Source: Orientallactaga sibirica (lineage: Eukaryota; Chordata; Mammalia; Rodentia; Dipodidae). Taken from it: 64,000 bases of DNA. Shown in pieces: positions 33,064-43,347 of this stretch. The notes beneath the pieces are model-generated. The model ran no database searches. It had not been told where the DNA came from and saw only the letters and a list, made by a program, of their open reading frames with translations. Position 1 is the first letter of the stretch, and every line of letters begins with the position of its first letter. Location of the stretch: positions 11,077,001 to 11,141,000 of the forward strand of contig JAEOAD010000048.1 in NCBI GenBank assembly GCA_036365145.1, read 5' to 3'. A program made the translations under genes and the position numbers.

Positions 33064-33216
33064 TATATATTTTGGTTTTTTGAGATAGGGTCTCACTCTA
33101 GCCCAGGCTGACCTTGAATTCTCTATGTAGTCTCAGGGTAGTCTTGAACTCTCAGCGATCCTCCTACCTCTGCCTCCTGAGTGCTGGAATTAAAGGCATG
33201 TGCCACCACGCCCAGC
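33064..33216 (-). repeat. B1 SINE nested in a SINE tail
   Basis: ttggttttttgagatagggt to caccacgcccagc, with AATAAATA on both sides taken from the tail of the older element. Confidence 0.93.
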
Positions 33217-33409
33217 TAAATAAATAAATTTTAAAAAGAAAGAAATAGGCAGACCAAAGGAAGGAAGACCAAAGGTAAAAGTCTTACCTCAGACAAGTGA
33301 AAGGTCAAATATTTCTCTTAAAACATGTCCCACATCACTATTATTCCTCTGTAGGCCCTGGTTAGCAATCTTGTCTCCAAATATACTCCCAATATAAAAA
33401 CACACCGTG

Positions 33410-33624
33410 GGCTGGAGAGATGGCTTAGCGGTTAAGGCGTTTGCCTGCAAAGCCAATGGATCCTGGTTCGACTCTCCAGGACCCATATAAGCCAGATGCA
33501 CAAGGGGACGCATGCATCTGGAGTTCCCTTCCAGTGGCTGGAGGTCCTGGCATTACCATTATCTCTCTCTCTCTCTGCCTCTTTCTCTCTCATAAACAAA
33601 TAAATAAATTAATTAATTAAAAAA
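33410..33624 (+). repeat. B2-like SINE
   Basis: Full copy ending in AATTAATTAATTAAAA. aaaaacac flanks both sides. Confidence 0.93.
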
Positions 33625-33937
33625 AAAACACTGAGTGTGGCTGTCCTGGCTGAGCAGGAGAGCAGGAGACAGTGTCTGGTTCTAAATGATGTTAATAAAA
33701 GGGGTAAATATACCCTTGCACTACTTCAGAAATTCATGCTCTGAACTTAACCAAAGCTCACCAGGAAAGAGAAATAGGTGTTCTCCCAAGAAACAGGTCA
33801 CTAAACAGACAGCCGGTTGGCTCAGGGAAGAGCTGGGGCCTCAGGAGTACTCAAACCCTCCAGATGGCCAAGGCAGACCCGTAGCCCACTGATGACTTCC
33901 TTGGCCCACCACTATTTAACTTAGTTACTGGATCCAA
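33625..33937. other. single-copy DNA, nothing recognised
   Basis: No feature recognised. Confidence 0.45.
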
Positions 33938-33955
33938 TGCTTAGGTAGATTTAAA

Positions 33956-34186
33956 TATTTTACCTTATCTATTTATTAGAGAGAGAGAGAGAGAGAGAGG
34001 CAGATATAGATAGAGATAGAGAGGGAGAGGAGAGAATGGGCACACCAGGGCCTCTAGCCATTGCAAACGAACTCTAGACTCACACGCCAGCTTGCACATC
34101 TGGCTTATGTGAGTACTGGGGAATCTAACCTGGGTCCTTAGGCTTTGCAGGCAAGTGCCTTAACTACTAAGCCATCTCTCCAGCCC
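33956..34186 (-). repeat. B2-like SINE with 18-bp TSD
   Basis: Inverted full copy with GA and GATA-type tract. tgcttaggtagatttaaa (33938-33955) and tgcttaggtagctttaaa (34187-34204) differ at one base. Confidence 0.95.
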
Positions 34187-34261
34187 TGCTTAGGTAGCTT
34201 TAAAACAAATGATTTATTTTGCTGTTACTTCAAATTTGAATGTTCTTTTTGGGAAGTGATA

Positions 34262-34340
34262 AAGAGTGCTAGAGGCTCTGGGTGTGACTCAGTGGTCGAG
34301 AGACCCTGGGTTTAATACCCAGCACCACGGAAAACAGACA
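34262..34340 (+). repeat. ID-like SINE
   Basis: gctctgggtgtgactcagtg head and gagaccctgggtttaatacc box B, ending cagcaccacggaaaac, as in ID elements. Slightly shortened. Confidence 0.65.
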
Positions 34341-34392
34341 GGTTACGGACCCAGATTCTAGGAATAATTCTGGTTGTTGTTTGTTTTATCTT

Positions 34393-34468
34393 GCCTTGCT
34401 GGGGATTGAACCCAGGGCCATGTGTATTCTAGGCAAATGCTCTGTCACTAAGCAACAGTCCCAGTACC
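34393..34468 (-). repeat. ID-like SINE
   Basis: Inverted: ttgctggggattgaacccag, then ctaggcaaatgctctgtcac and an eroded head. It faces the plus-strand ID fragment 50 bases away, giving an imperfect inverted repeat. Confidence 0.65.
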
Positions 34469-35559
34469 CTCATGAATAATTTTTAGGACCAACAATGTTT
34501 GAAACCATGGAAAAAAAAAAGGAAAAAAAACATTTTACTTATAATTTACCTTTTACATTTTTCTCCGTGTTTCTTAAAATACTGAAACATCTCATACAAA
34601 ATTAAGTTGTTGCAACATGAGAGATTTCTGTGTAATGAGTGCATGAGTTAATAACGTGAACTTGTCAGCTACTAAGCTTCTCTATCCCTCAGTGGCACTG
34701 ATTCCAAAAGCTTCATGCGGTCACTTCAAGGGCATCCTGGTATCAAGGTCTGGGGCTAACAAGGCACGTGCGGACATGCCTTCCCTCCCACGGTAGCTCA
34801 CGTTCCCCATATGGACAATAAGCATGCATTCAGAGATGCCCTCTCTAAGTCTGCATCCTGCGTCCACCAGAAGAGAGCTCCCGACAAAGGTTGCCCTTTG
34901 TGAGTTACATAGTCTATGAGCCACCCATTTAGTCCTGGACTCTAGCTAGCCTCCTGTGGCGTTCTGCTCCCTGGTGCCAAGGTTGCTGACTGTATGTATT
35001 AGACTATTGATTTGACCCAGTGACGATGAGGAGTAAACAGGACTCAGGGTCTGAGAGCCATGTTTCACAGTGACCTTTACAAAGAACATCACCACCACCC
35101 ACTGGACTGTGAAAGCGACTCCGGTGGCGGCACCGGAATTCTGGACACAGCCTTGGCTCCTATCACCCATCCTGTCTGGAAGGTGCCAAAACACACTGCT
35201 AAGGCTGGCAGTGTAAGAACACACTCAGCTGTCCCACCAGAACATCAGGGCTCCACGATTCAGGTGCTGGAAGACATTGCACTAGGGCGGCACCACACGC
35301 TCCACCAGCCTCACCAGGCTCCAGCTGCAGTGAGCCTGAGCCGCTGGCTCCTCAATGCAACAGCCTCACGGAGTTTATCTTCTATTCAGCTGTATAAAGT
35401 GACATCTAGTGGAGCTCATTCTACATCTGTCCATCCACTCTCTATGAAAGACATCATTCCTAAAGGGCCAAATGTCTATAATGCTTTTATATGTGTGTGT
35501 GTTTAATTTATAGGTACATATATACATATATAAATTTATTCATATATGTGTGTGTGCAT
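34469..35559. other. long single-copy stretch
   Basis: About 1.1 kb. A 148-codon frame at 35060-35506 (plus) has no recognisable similarity and no clear coding signature. 34720-34990 is GC-balanced and complex, function unknown. Confidence 0.4.
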
Positions 35560-35695
35560 TCCAGAGTCACTTGCTGCAAATGCTTGTACCATATTTTGCC
35601 TCTGACTGTTAGGTGGTTACTGGGGAACTGAATACAACCAGGAGGCTTTGCAAGCAAGCACTTTAACCACTGAGCTGTCTCCCCAGACCCCATAA
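35560..35695 (-). repeat. B2-like SINE, old
   Basis: Inverted: tgcattccagagtcacttgc, then tggttactggggaactgaat, head accactgagctgtctcccca. More diverged than most copies here. Confidence 0.65.
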
Positions 35696-35699
35696 TCCC

Positions 35700-35780
35700 A
35701 CAATCTCTTTTCTTTTCTTTTCTTTTTTTCTTTTCTTTTCTTTTCTTTTCTTTTTTCTTTTCCTTTCCTTTCCCTCTCTT

Positions 35781-35852
<72 letters not shown>

Positions 35853-35863
35853 TTTTTTTTTTT
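35700..35863. repeat. polypyrimidine (TTTTC)n / (CT)n / (CTTT)n tract
   Basis: Three successive arrays of pyrimidine units leading into the T-run of the next B1; they probably grew from its tail. Confidence 0.95.
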
Positions 35864-36001
35864 TTGAGGTAGGATCTCACTCTGGCTCAGGCTGACCTGG
35901 AGTTCACTATGTAGTCTCAGGGTGGCCTCGAACTCTTGGCAATCCTCCTACCTCTGTCTCCCTAGTGCTGGGATTAAAGGCGTGCACCACCACGCCCAGC
36001 T
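35864..36001 (-). repeat. B1 SINE
   Basis: ttgaggtaggatctcactct to caccacgcccagct. ccataat before the pyrimidine tract and again after the head is a possible short TSD. Confidence 0.93.
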
Positions 36002-36109
36002 CCATAATGTTTTCTTAATGTCATATGTATCTGATAACAAGCCCATGACATGATGCTTACACAATCAAATTATTCTTTCAGGAGACAACCTCCCTGATTC
36101 TTTCATTTT

Positions 36110-36296
36110 CTCATGAAAAGAGATGATACCGTAAGCAGAAGTTACAGAACCATCCCTCCACACACCCAAAGGCGTCCTGCTCTACTTCTTGGAACCTGTG
36201 AGCATGGGATATACCATCGCGGGATCACGGTGGAGGCCGGAAGTGTACTTCAACCTGGGAAGTTATCCAGGTGGATGGGATCTAATCATGGGAGCC
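36110..36296 (+). mobile_element. older MaLR-type LTR, left part
   Basis: ggaacctgtgagcatgggat, then gggaagttatccaggtggat and gggatctaatcatgggagcc echo the MLT1-type pattern. Interrupted by the LTR at 36297-36656. Family name uncertain. Confidence 0.5.
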
Positions 36297-36656
36297 TGTG
36301 GTGGTTGATTCAGGTGTCGCCCCTAAACTTAGGCGTTCTGAATGCTAGGTTCCCAGCTGATGGAGATTTGGGAATTAACGCCTCCTGGAGGTAGTGTGTT
36401 GTTGGGACGGGAGGGGGGGCAGGCTTATGGATATTATAGCCAGTGTCCCCTTGCCAGTGTCTGGCGCACTCTCCTATTGCTATTGTCCATCTTGTATTGG
36501 CCAGGGGGTGATGTCCACCTTCTGCTCATGCCATCATTTTCCCCTGCCATCATGGAGCTTCCCTGGAGTCTATAAGACAAAATAAACCTTTTTTTTCCCC
36601 CAAAAGCTCCTCTTGGTTGGGTGATTTCTGCCAGCATTATGAACTTGACTGCAACA
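36297..36656 (+). mobile_element. ORR1-like MaLR solo LTR with perfect TSD
   Basis: Starts tgtggtggttgattcaggtg and ends gaacttgactgcaaca, with ACAAAATAAACC (polyadenylation region) near 36580. gagcc is immediately on both sides (36292-36296, 36657-36661), the 5-bp TSD expected for ERVL/MaLR. No internal sequence. Confidence 0.88.
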
Positions 36657-36796
36657 GAGCCCTAAAAAGCAGATTTCTTCTCTGTCTGACAGATCCAAAC
36701 ACCATGGGATTTTGATATGCTTCCACTGGCTGAAGTGGAGTAACCACAAAAGAAGAATAGAAGTGGCTCGGAGGAGCTGTTTTAGAAACTGAACCA
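36657..36796 (+). mobile_element. older MaLR-type LTR, right part
   Basis: gccctaaaaagcagatttct, then ctctgtctgacag and cttccactggctgaagtgg resume the pattern left at 36296. Confidence 0.45.
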
Positions 36797-37143
36797 TCTG
36801 TGTCTCCCTCAAATTTCTTTGTTGAAGTCATAACCCGCAGAGTAATGAAACTGTGAGATGGGGCCTGTGGGAGCTCATTTTTAGGGTTAGATGAAGTCGT
36901 GGAAGTGGGGGTCCTGGTCTCATGGGATTAGAACCCTCATAAAAGATATCAGAAAGTCCGTGCGTATTACCCACCCCTCCTCTCTGTAGTGTGACTAGAC
37001 AGTGTGATAGTGTGACTGTTTGGCTAATAACCCACCGTGCTGGCACCAACATCGTATGTAGACTTCTGGCCTCCAGAACTGCCAGAAAATGCATGTCTGT
37101 CATTTAAGCCACTGAGCCTGTGGTGCTCTGTGATGGCACTGAA
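36797..37143 (+). mobile_element. MLT1-like LTR
   Basis: gtgtctccctcaaatttc, ttgttgaagtcataaccc, gagatggggcctgtgggagc, gaaccctcataaaagatatc, ttctggcctccagaactgcc and tttaagccactgagcctgtg follow the MLT1 LTR from 5' to 3'. Old and mutated. Confidence 0.75.
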
Positions 37144-37463
37144 GGAAGAGATGACTCCAGCTGATAGCTACCAAGAGAGAGGGGACCTCAGCCTTACCAC
37201 ACATGTGAATCTGGATTCTACTGATGCCCCAATGAGCTAGGAAGTAGATTCTTCCCTGGAGCCTCTAGGCATGAGCCCAGTTTAACCAAGACCTTGATGC
37301 TGACCTTGAGCAGAAGCTCAAGCTTTCAACCCATGCTCGATCTATGGAAACTCTTGAGATAATGAATTGGTGTTATCATATACTAATAGAAAACCAGCGT
37401 AGATGGTTTGGGTTAGAGACCTTATAATTAGGACTCTGGTGTACACGTATAAAACACACACAC
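37144..37463. other. single-copy DNA, nothing recognised
   Basis: No feature recognised. Confidence 0.45.
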
Positions 37464-37695
37464 AGGGCTGGAGAGATGGCTTAGCGGTTAAGGAACCTGC
37501 CTGCTAAGCCTAAGACCGCTGGTTCCAATCTCCAGGTCCCACGTTTAGCCAGATGCGAAGTGACGCAAGGGCGCAATGCCGCATTTGACCACAAGGGGGT
37601 GCACACATCTGGATTTTGTTCGCAGCAGCTGAGACTGCTGGCGCGCCCATCTCTGTCTTCCTCTCCCCCTCTCTCTGTCTCTCTCTGTGTCTCTG

Positions 37696-37696
<1 letters not shown>
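37464..37696 (+). repeat. B2-like SINE (G-type)
   Basis: Carries gcgcaatgccgcatttgacc and ctggttccaatctccagg. Its tail has been replaced by the CA array that follows. acacacacacag precedes it. Confidence 0.92.

Positions 37697-37745
<49 letters not shown>
37697..37745. repeat. (CA)n microsatellite at a SINE 3' end
   Basis: About 24 CA units directly after ctctgtgtctctgt of the SINE. Confidence 0.96.
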
Positions 37746-37747
<2 letters not shown>

Positions 37748-38018
37748 CCTATCCTGGTGCTAAGTTCCTTCCTAGTTACTGCTGAGCCCATCCACCTAGC
37801 ACACACCCTCCCGTTGTCCTTCACCTGGGTTCTTACCTAGCTTTCCTCTCTCCAGTCCTCACCCTCATCTCTAATCTGAGGCTGAATCCTCGATTCAGCT
37901 TCTCCACATCGTGGTTCTTTCTCAGCACTGTCCTCTAGGAGAGTGCTGACAGTAAGGCCATTCCCAGTGGTCTTGAGTATCACATTGTGAAAAAACAAAA
38001 GGGCCACGTGCAATGTCT

Positions 38019-38106
38019 TCTTCTTCTTCTCCTCCTCCTCCTCCTTCTCCTCCTCCTCCTCCTCCTCCTTCTTCTTCTTCTTCATCATCATCATCATCAT
38101 CATCAT
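38019..38106. repeat. trinucleotide array (CTT/CTC)n then (ATC)n
   Basis: Imperfect TTC and TCC units (38019-38081) followed by eight CAT/ATC units. 37746-38018 on its left is unassigned. Confidence 0.95.
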
Positions 38107-38146
38107 AAAATTAGATATATTACATTTGAGGAACTTTTTTTCTGAA

Positions 38147-38331
38147 AATATATTTTATTTATTTATTTATTTGAGAGAGAGGCAGATAAGAGAATGGGCC
38201 TCCAGCCACTGCAAATGAACTCCAGATGCATGCGTCCCCTTGTGCATCTGGCTTATGTGGGTCCTGGAGAGTCAAACCGGGTCCTTTGGCTTTGCAGGCA
38301 AATGCAAATGCTAAGCCATTTTTCTGGCCCC
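38147..38331 (-). repeat. B2-like SINE
   Basis: Inverted copy with a shortened GA tract and a head damaged by a small deletion (aaatgctaagccatttttct). Confidence 0.88.
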
Positions 38332-38863
38332 ATTTTTATTCTAACTTTTTTTTATTTGGGGAGTAAGATGCTCCTTTTCTATGAAATGGCATTTGTGGCC
38401 GTGATGGAGGGTCGCACAGATGGTCACGAATTCATCCTTGCGTGTACCTTGCTTTGCGATGTAACAGACGCCCCTGCATCAGGAGGAGAAATCTGCTTAT
38501 TCACTGGAATCTGAGCTTGCCTGCATGACTTGTTTGGCCAAGGGGACATTAGCAAACACAGTAAGAGTATGACAGCATTCTCTCTTGCCACTGACACCTA
38601 TGTGTCCACCAGGCGAACAAGCCAGGGCAGGCCTCTTGAGATCAGAGACTGTGTGGAGACAGGTTCTGCCATCCTTGTTTCACACATGGAGGGGCTGGCC
38701 ATGCCTGGGAGAACATCTTAGCTTGTTCAGGCCCAGGTGAGCAGGCCCAAACTGGAGGAGCCTGAAAAAAGCCCAGCACACAGTGACCATTCCTCACTAG
38801 ACATTAGGGTGTTCCCTCATGCAGCCAGTGGATACAAAAAGAAACTAGTTCTCAGAAGATTTT
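38332..38863. other. single-copy DNA, nothing recognised
   Basis: About 530 bases. Open frame in places, but its translation matches nothing I know. Possibly an old unnamed repeat. Confidence 0.4.
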
Positions 38864-39060
38864 TAAAAATTTATTTATTTGTTTGTTTGTTTATTTTTGA
38901 GAAAGAGAAAATGGGTGTGCCAGGGCCTGTAGCCACTGCAAACAAACTCTAGACTCATGTGCCACCTGTGCATCTGGCTTACATGGGTTCTGGGGAATCA
39001 AACCCAAGTCCTTAGGCTTTGCAGGCAAGCGCCTTAATGACTAAGCCATCTCTCCAGCCC
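38864..39060 (-). repeat. B2-like SINE
   Basis: Inverted copy, TTTATTTGTTTGTTTG tail to ctaagccatctctccagccc. gaagattttt and gaagatgttttt flank it. Confidence 0.9.
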
Positions 39061-39690
39061 TATGAAGATGTTTTTAATGTTCATAGAAAGCTAAAAGGTG
39101 AATGAACTCCTTTAAAGTCCTTATCGTTTCTAAAATTGATCCTTCCAGAACATTTTTTTTTAAATCTTAATATTTCTACTTTAACCCCAAGCTCCAAAAG
39201 ATGTCTTTGTCTTGCTCCAGAAGCTGCTCTGTAGAGGATGATTCCATGCCTACTTCTAGAAGGAGAGTTCTCTGCTTGATAAATGATGGCCAGCTAGGGA
39301 TGGAGAGCAGAGCAGCAGACGGATGAGTGGGTAGACTCACGTCTAGACTGGTGAAAGTCATGTGTGGGGGCAGTGGGCATGCAAAAGGGCCTGCTGTCCA
39401 AAGCCTCGTGGCACTATTGGGAAGCTTAATCAAGCCAGCTTTGTTTTCGTTGTGGCTTTCTGGTGAGGCTCTTTGAAGGACCTTTGCTCTTTGAACTCGT
39501 TTTCTAGGCTAATGTTCACTTTGTCCTGAAGATCTACTTATTGTCCCCTCCCCACTTCTATCCCTAACCACTTTCCATCACACTTCTAGGGCATACACCC
39601 CTTAACCTGATGCCTAGCAGTTCTCAACATTACCAAGCCAAAGGTGCTGAGTCCTATAAATACAGTAGACCATAGGGTACACATTCATCA
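39061..39690. other. single-copy DNA, nothing recognised
   Basis: No mobile element or gene recognised. A minus-strand frame at 39176-39433 lacks known similarity. Confidence 0.45.
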
Positions 39691-39711
39691 TAGCAACTCT
39701 CATTTTTAAAT

Positions 39712-39996
39712 TTTTAAGTTTTTGAGGCAAGCCCAACAGACTGGCCTTTTCTTTTTTATATGAGAGTGAGAGTGACTGCAAAAGAGAGAGAGAGAGACAC
39801 ACACACACACACAACTGGTGCACCAGGGCCTCCAGCTACTGCAAATGAACTCCAAAAACGTGTGCCCGTGTGCTTATGAGTGACATTGTGTGCTTTTATC
39901 ACTGTGCGTCTGGCTTATGTGGGACCTGGAGAGTTGAACATGAGTCCTTAGGCTTCATAGGCAAGCACCTTAATCGCTAAGCCATCTCTCCAGCCC
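39712..39996 (-). repeat. B2-like SINE (long body) with 3' extension
   Basis: Left end carries ggcaagcccaacagactggc (39726-39745), then a T-run, a GA/CA tract, the long-type body and head. gcaactct before (39692-39700) and ccaactct after (39995-40002) suggest a TSD outside the extension. Confidence 0.9.
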
Positions 39997-40009
39997 AACT
40001 CTTTTAATT

Positions 40010-40236
40010 TTTTTTTAGAGAGACAGGGATAACGAGAGACAGACAGAGAGAATTGGCAGGACAGGACCTCAGGCACTGTAATCAAACTCCAGATGCCTGC
40101 ACCACCTAGTGGGCATGTGCGACCTTGTGCTTGCCTCACCTTTGTTCATCTGTCTGGCTAATGTGGGATTTGGAGAGTCAAACATGGGTCCTTAGGCAGG
40201 GAAGCAACTTAACCACTAAGCCATCTCTCCAGCCCA
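40010..40236 (-). repeat. B2-like SINE (long body)
   Basis: Inverted copy inserted right beside the previous one. It has no extension. cccaattcttctta on its right echoes cccaactcttttaa on its left. Confidence 0.9.
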
Positions 40237-40242
40237 ATTCTT

Positions 40243-40345
40243 CTTATTTTTAATATTATTTATTTGTTTATTTACTTAGGAAAGAGATGGAGGAAGAACA
40301 TGGGTGTGTCAGGACCTTTAGCCACTACAAATAGATCTAATGGAG
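40243..40345 (-). repeat. B2-like SINE, 3' part only
   Basis: Inverted tail, purine tract and gtgtcaggacctttagccac. It breaks off before box B. Confidence 0.65.
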
Positions 40346-40487
40346 TGTTAGTGGTTAGAACAATGTAAACCTGTAGAAAATCAGTCTGAGCAAGGGCAGT
40401 GTCCTTGCCCACATAATCACCATAATTGTCACACAATGATGGCAGTTAGGTTAAATGCATACAATGTGTAATTTTAATTTTTTAGTT

Positions 40488-40838
40488 TTGCTTGAGTGTG
40501 TGTGTGGGTTCACATGCATGTGCACATGTTAATAGCCCCTGCGGTGCTCCATACGCTCATCTGTGACAGGGTTGCTTTCCTGCAAAGGCCAGGGTGGAAA
40601 ATTGGGTGACCCACTCCATTATTCTTTTAGTTGGTCTTGTTTTTGAGCCACAGTTTCCTTTTACTAATTCCAGAGCTTTCAGGACTCTGAAAATTCACCA
40701 GTCTCCTTGTGGACTGGAACCACACTCTGCTGTTTTACATGGACCTGAAGATTTGAACTCGGGCAGTCTCAGGCCCCCGCTGGCTCTTGTGCTTGCATAT
40801 GAAAGCACACCTAACTGCTTAGCCATCTCTTCAGCCAA
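40488..40838 (-). repeat. B4 SINE, diverged
   Basis: TG-rich left part (gagtgtgtgtgtgggttcac), eroded B1 part and ID-like head: gacctgaagatttgaactcg, then aactgcttagccatctcttc. Confidence 0.6.
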
Positions 40839-41478
40839 AGAAATAAAATTTTCTAAAGGAATACCTTACTTGTTAATCATATTTTACTGATTTTTTTTGG
40901 AATTTTTTTATGTTAGAAATTTCCCTTTATGCCAAATTTGAAACAAAAGATAGTATTGGGAGAATTCTGCATCTGGTACTAGGGAGACTAATATCGAGAC
41001 CAACCTGCCTGCTGGAAGAAGCTTCCACATTTTGGATGAAATGCTAAAACTATGTTGCGTGCACTGACAAATGAAGAGATGAGTGAAGTACTCTCGAGGG
41101 ACTTCAACAGAGCTCTGTAGCTCTCTCTGGGCGCTCCTGCTAAACTACACAAACGTCAGTTTTGCTTTTCATGACCCCATAGGGTGCAGGCATAACAATA
41201 CTTCCTCTCTAGCATAAAGTGAGATTGCAAAGGCTCTCAGTGCCAATAAAAAAAAAATGATACCTATTCCCATTACTCTAGGGGAAGAATAAAAATCTCA
41301 AATCTAGGAACCAAGGAGAGAGGGCAAGAATCATTGCTGAGAACTTTGATTCACAAGCCCACTGTATATTAATTTGAAACCAAAATTCATACTATTTAAA
41401 TAGTCCAAAGTACCTTCAGGCCCCATAGTTGGTTCTGAGTGATTCCTGACTGGGTCTGAACTCTCAGGAAAGGCTTCA
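40839..41478. other. single-copy DNA, nothing recognised
   Basis: AT-rich. An A-run lies near 41248. No gene seen. Confidence 0.5.
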
Positions 41479-41636
41479 TTTTTTGTTTTGTTCTGTTTTC
41501 TCAAGGTAGAGTTTCTCTGTAGCCCACGGTGACCTGGAATTCACTATGTAGTCTTAGGGTGGCCTTAAACTCACTGCGATCCTTCTACCTCTGCCTTCTG
41601 AGTGCTGGGATTAAAGGCGTGCGCCACCACACCTGG
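41479..41636 (-). repeat. B1 SINE
   Basis: ctcaaggtagagtttctctg to ccaccacacctgg. ctcaggaaaggcttca on the left and ctcagggaatgcttct on the right are a decayed TSD. Confidence 0.93.
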
Positions 41637-41749
41637 CTCAGGGAATGCTTCTGACGGAGGCAAGTGTAAAACATCTCCCAGGAACACACAGGCTGTAGGT
41701 TCATAACTTCCCATGCATAAAGTTCCAAGAAAAATGAACAGTTAATATC

Positions 41750-41936
41750 AAAACTATACGTAATCATCTAGTTTCATATATATAAAGAGACTCATAGAGA
41801 AGTATTTGTAGAAATGACAGACAACAAAAACAGACCCCTAAATACTAAAAATGGAATTATTAGATATAGACTAAGAAATATCTGCATTCACTATGTTGAA
41901 GTAAATAGAAGACAAGTCTTAAAATATATGACTGGG
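41750..41936 (+). mobile_element. L1/HAL1-like fragment, left part
   Basis: A-rich strand with gaaatgacagacaacaaaaa and aaaatggaattattagatat, reminiscent of L1 ORF1-type sequence. Diverged and full of stops. Confidence 0.4.
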
Positions 41937-42122
41937 AACTGGAGAGATGGCTTAGTGGTTAAAACTCTTGCCTGCAAAGCCTAAGGACCTGGGTTCAATC
42001 CCCCAGTACCTACATAAAGCCAGATGCACAAAGTGGCACATGTGTCTGGAGTTTGTTTGCAGCAGCTGGAGGCCCCGGAGCACCTCTTCTCTCTCTCTAT
42101 CTCCTCTCTCTGCAGCAAAAAA
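41937..42122 (+). repeat. B2-like SINE inside the L1-like fragment
   Basis: aactggagagatggcttagt to tctctgcagcaaaaaaat. aaaatatatgactgg and a related atatatgaatgg flank it. Confidence 0.9.
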
Positions 42123-42460
42123 ATATATATATGAATGGAACCAGATGCATTCATAAAGTCTAGAGATATTAGAAAAAGAAACAAACTGTTAGAAATAAGT
42201 AAAATCTAATGCTTGAAATCAGAAATAGACTGAAGGATAAATTCAACGTGAAGAAATGGTGAATCAGAAGATATATCTGAAGAGATGGTCCAGTATTTAG
42301 CACAAAGGGAAGAGAAAAAGAAAATAAGAGTGAGATTAAGAGACAGGGGAGAGAGAAGGAGAAATGCTAACACATCAATTAGGTACAGTTCTGGAGGAGC
42401 AGGAATGACATTTGACTTATTACTTGAGAATTCTCCTAACTGTGCCGTCCATTAAACACA
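42123..42460 (+). mobile_element. L1/HAL1-like fragment, right part
   Basis: ctgttagaaataagtaaaat, then gaaatcagaaatagactgaa, tggtgaatcagaagatatat and agtgagattaagagacaggg follow L1-family ORF1 order loosely. Not coding now. Confidence 0.4.
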
Positions 42461-42730
42461 GTGATTGTAAGAGGAAGTTTATGCAGTGAAAGAAATGGAA
42501 AAAGGTAAACACTGACTTTCGGTATGTAAGTGGGTTCAAGGTTGTTACTAGGTGTGCCAGGAAAAGAAAGAAGGGTCAGGTGGAAATATTGTGTCTTTGG
42601 GGCTTAGAGGACAATCTCCCCACTTCTGGCAGAGTATTAGTGGGGGGATCAGTAAGAAAAGAGGCTGAAGAGGTGGCCAGGCAGACCATCAAAAAGCTCT
42701 TCTTAGTATTCTTAAATTTTTTTTGTTTTT
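42461..42730. other. single-copy DNA, nothing recognised
   Basis: Short stretch without recognised features. Confidence 0.4.
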
Positions 42731-43019
42731 GAGGCAAGCCTAACTGACTGGCCTTTTGTTTCCTGTGAGAGAGGGAGAGCGAGCGAATGAGAGAGAAGAG
42801 AGAGAGAGAGAGACAGAGAGAGAGAGAGAGAATTGATGCACCAGGGCCTCCAGCTACTATAATTGAACTCCAGACACGTGCACTACCTTGTGTGCTTGTG
42901 CGACCTTGCAAGCTTGTGTCACCTGGTGTGTCTGGCTTACATGGGACCTGGAGAGTCAAACATGGGTTCTTAGGCTTTGCAGGCAAATGCCTTAAGTGCT
43001 AAGCCATCTCTCCAGCCCA
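42731..43019 (-). repeat. B2-like SINE (long body) with 3' extension
   Basis: gaggcaagcctaactgactg (42731-42750), then GA tract 42771-42831, long-type body (gtgcgaccttgcaagcttgt) and a full head. Confidence 0.9.
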
Positions 43020-43145
43020 ATTTTTTAAATGTAGGATCTCACTGTAGCCCAGGCTGGCCTCATGTTAGCTTCCAACTCACAGTAATCCTCTTACCTCAGC
43101 CTCCTGAGTGCTGGGATTAAAGATGTGTGCCACTGTACCCAGCTT
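43020..43145 (-). repeat. B1 SINE, diverged
   Basis: atgtaggatctcactgtagc to gtgccactgtacccagc. Confidence 0.85.
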
Positions 43146-43347
43146 TTTATTTTTAATAATATATATATTTATGAGAGAATGAATATGGGTGCTCCAGGAC
43201 CTCCTGCCACTGTAAATGAACTCCAGGTACATGTGCCACTTTGTGCATCTGGTCTTACGGGGGTACTGGGGAATTGAACCTGTGATAGCAGGCTTTGAAA
43301 GCACGTACCTTTAACCACTGATCCATCTCTCCAGCCCCCCCCCCCCA
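43146..43347 (-). repeat. B2-like SINE with C-run after the head
   Basis: Inverted copy. The head's final ccagcc extends to a run of about 13 C (43335-43347). Confidence 0.88.

Noticed and set aside
34262..34340. tRNA-like sequence with box A and box B
   Set aside because: Head of an ID SINE without a foldable anticodon arm; not a tRNA gene. The same holds for all B2-like heads.
35060..35506. 148-codon open frame on the plus strand, longest in a repeat-free stretch
   Set aside because: Translation resembles no family I know, ends in a VCV run from a TG tract, and there are no splice or start signals that stand out. Frames of this size are expected by chance in 64 kb.
35617..35880. Lysine/glutamate-rich minus-strand frame
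   Set aside because: Translation of the pyrimidine array and the B1 tail.
37481..37745. Frames with (VC)n or (TH)n repeats, also seen near 3386, 5733, 17580 and 23429
   Set aside because: Translations of CA/TG microsatellites.
38340..38830. Stretch with a long near-open frame that looked like a possible exon or old repeat
   Set aside because: Could not match it to any protein or repeat with confidence; left as unassigned single-copy DNA.
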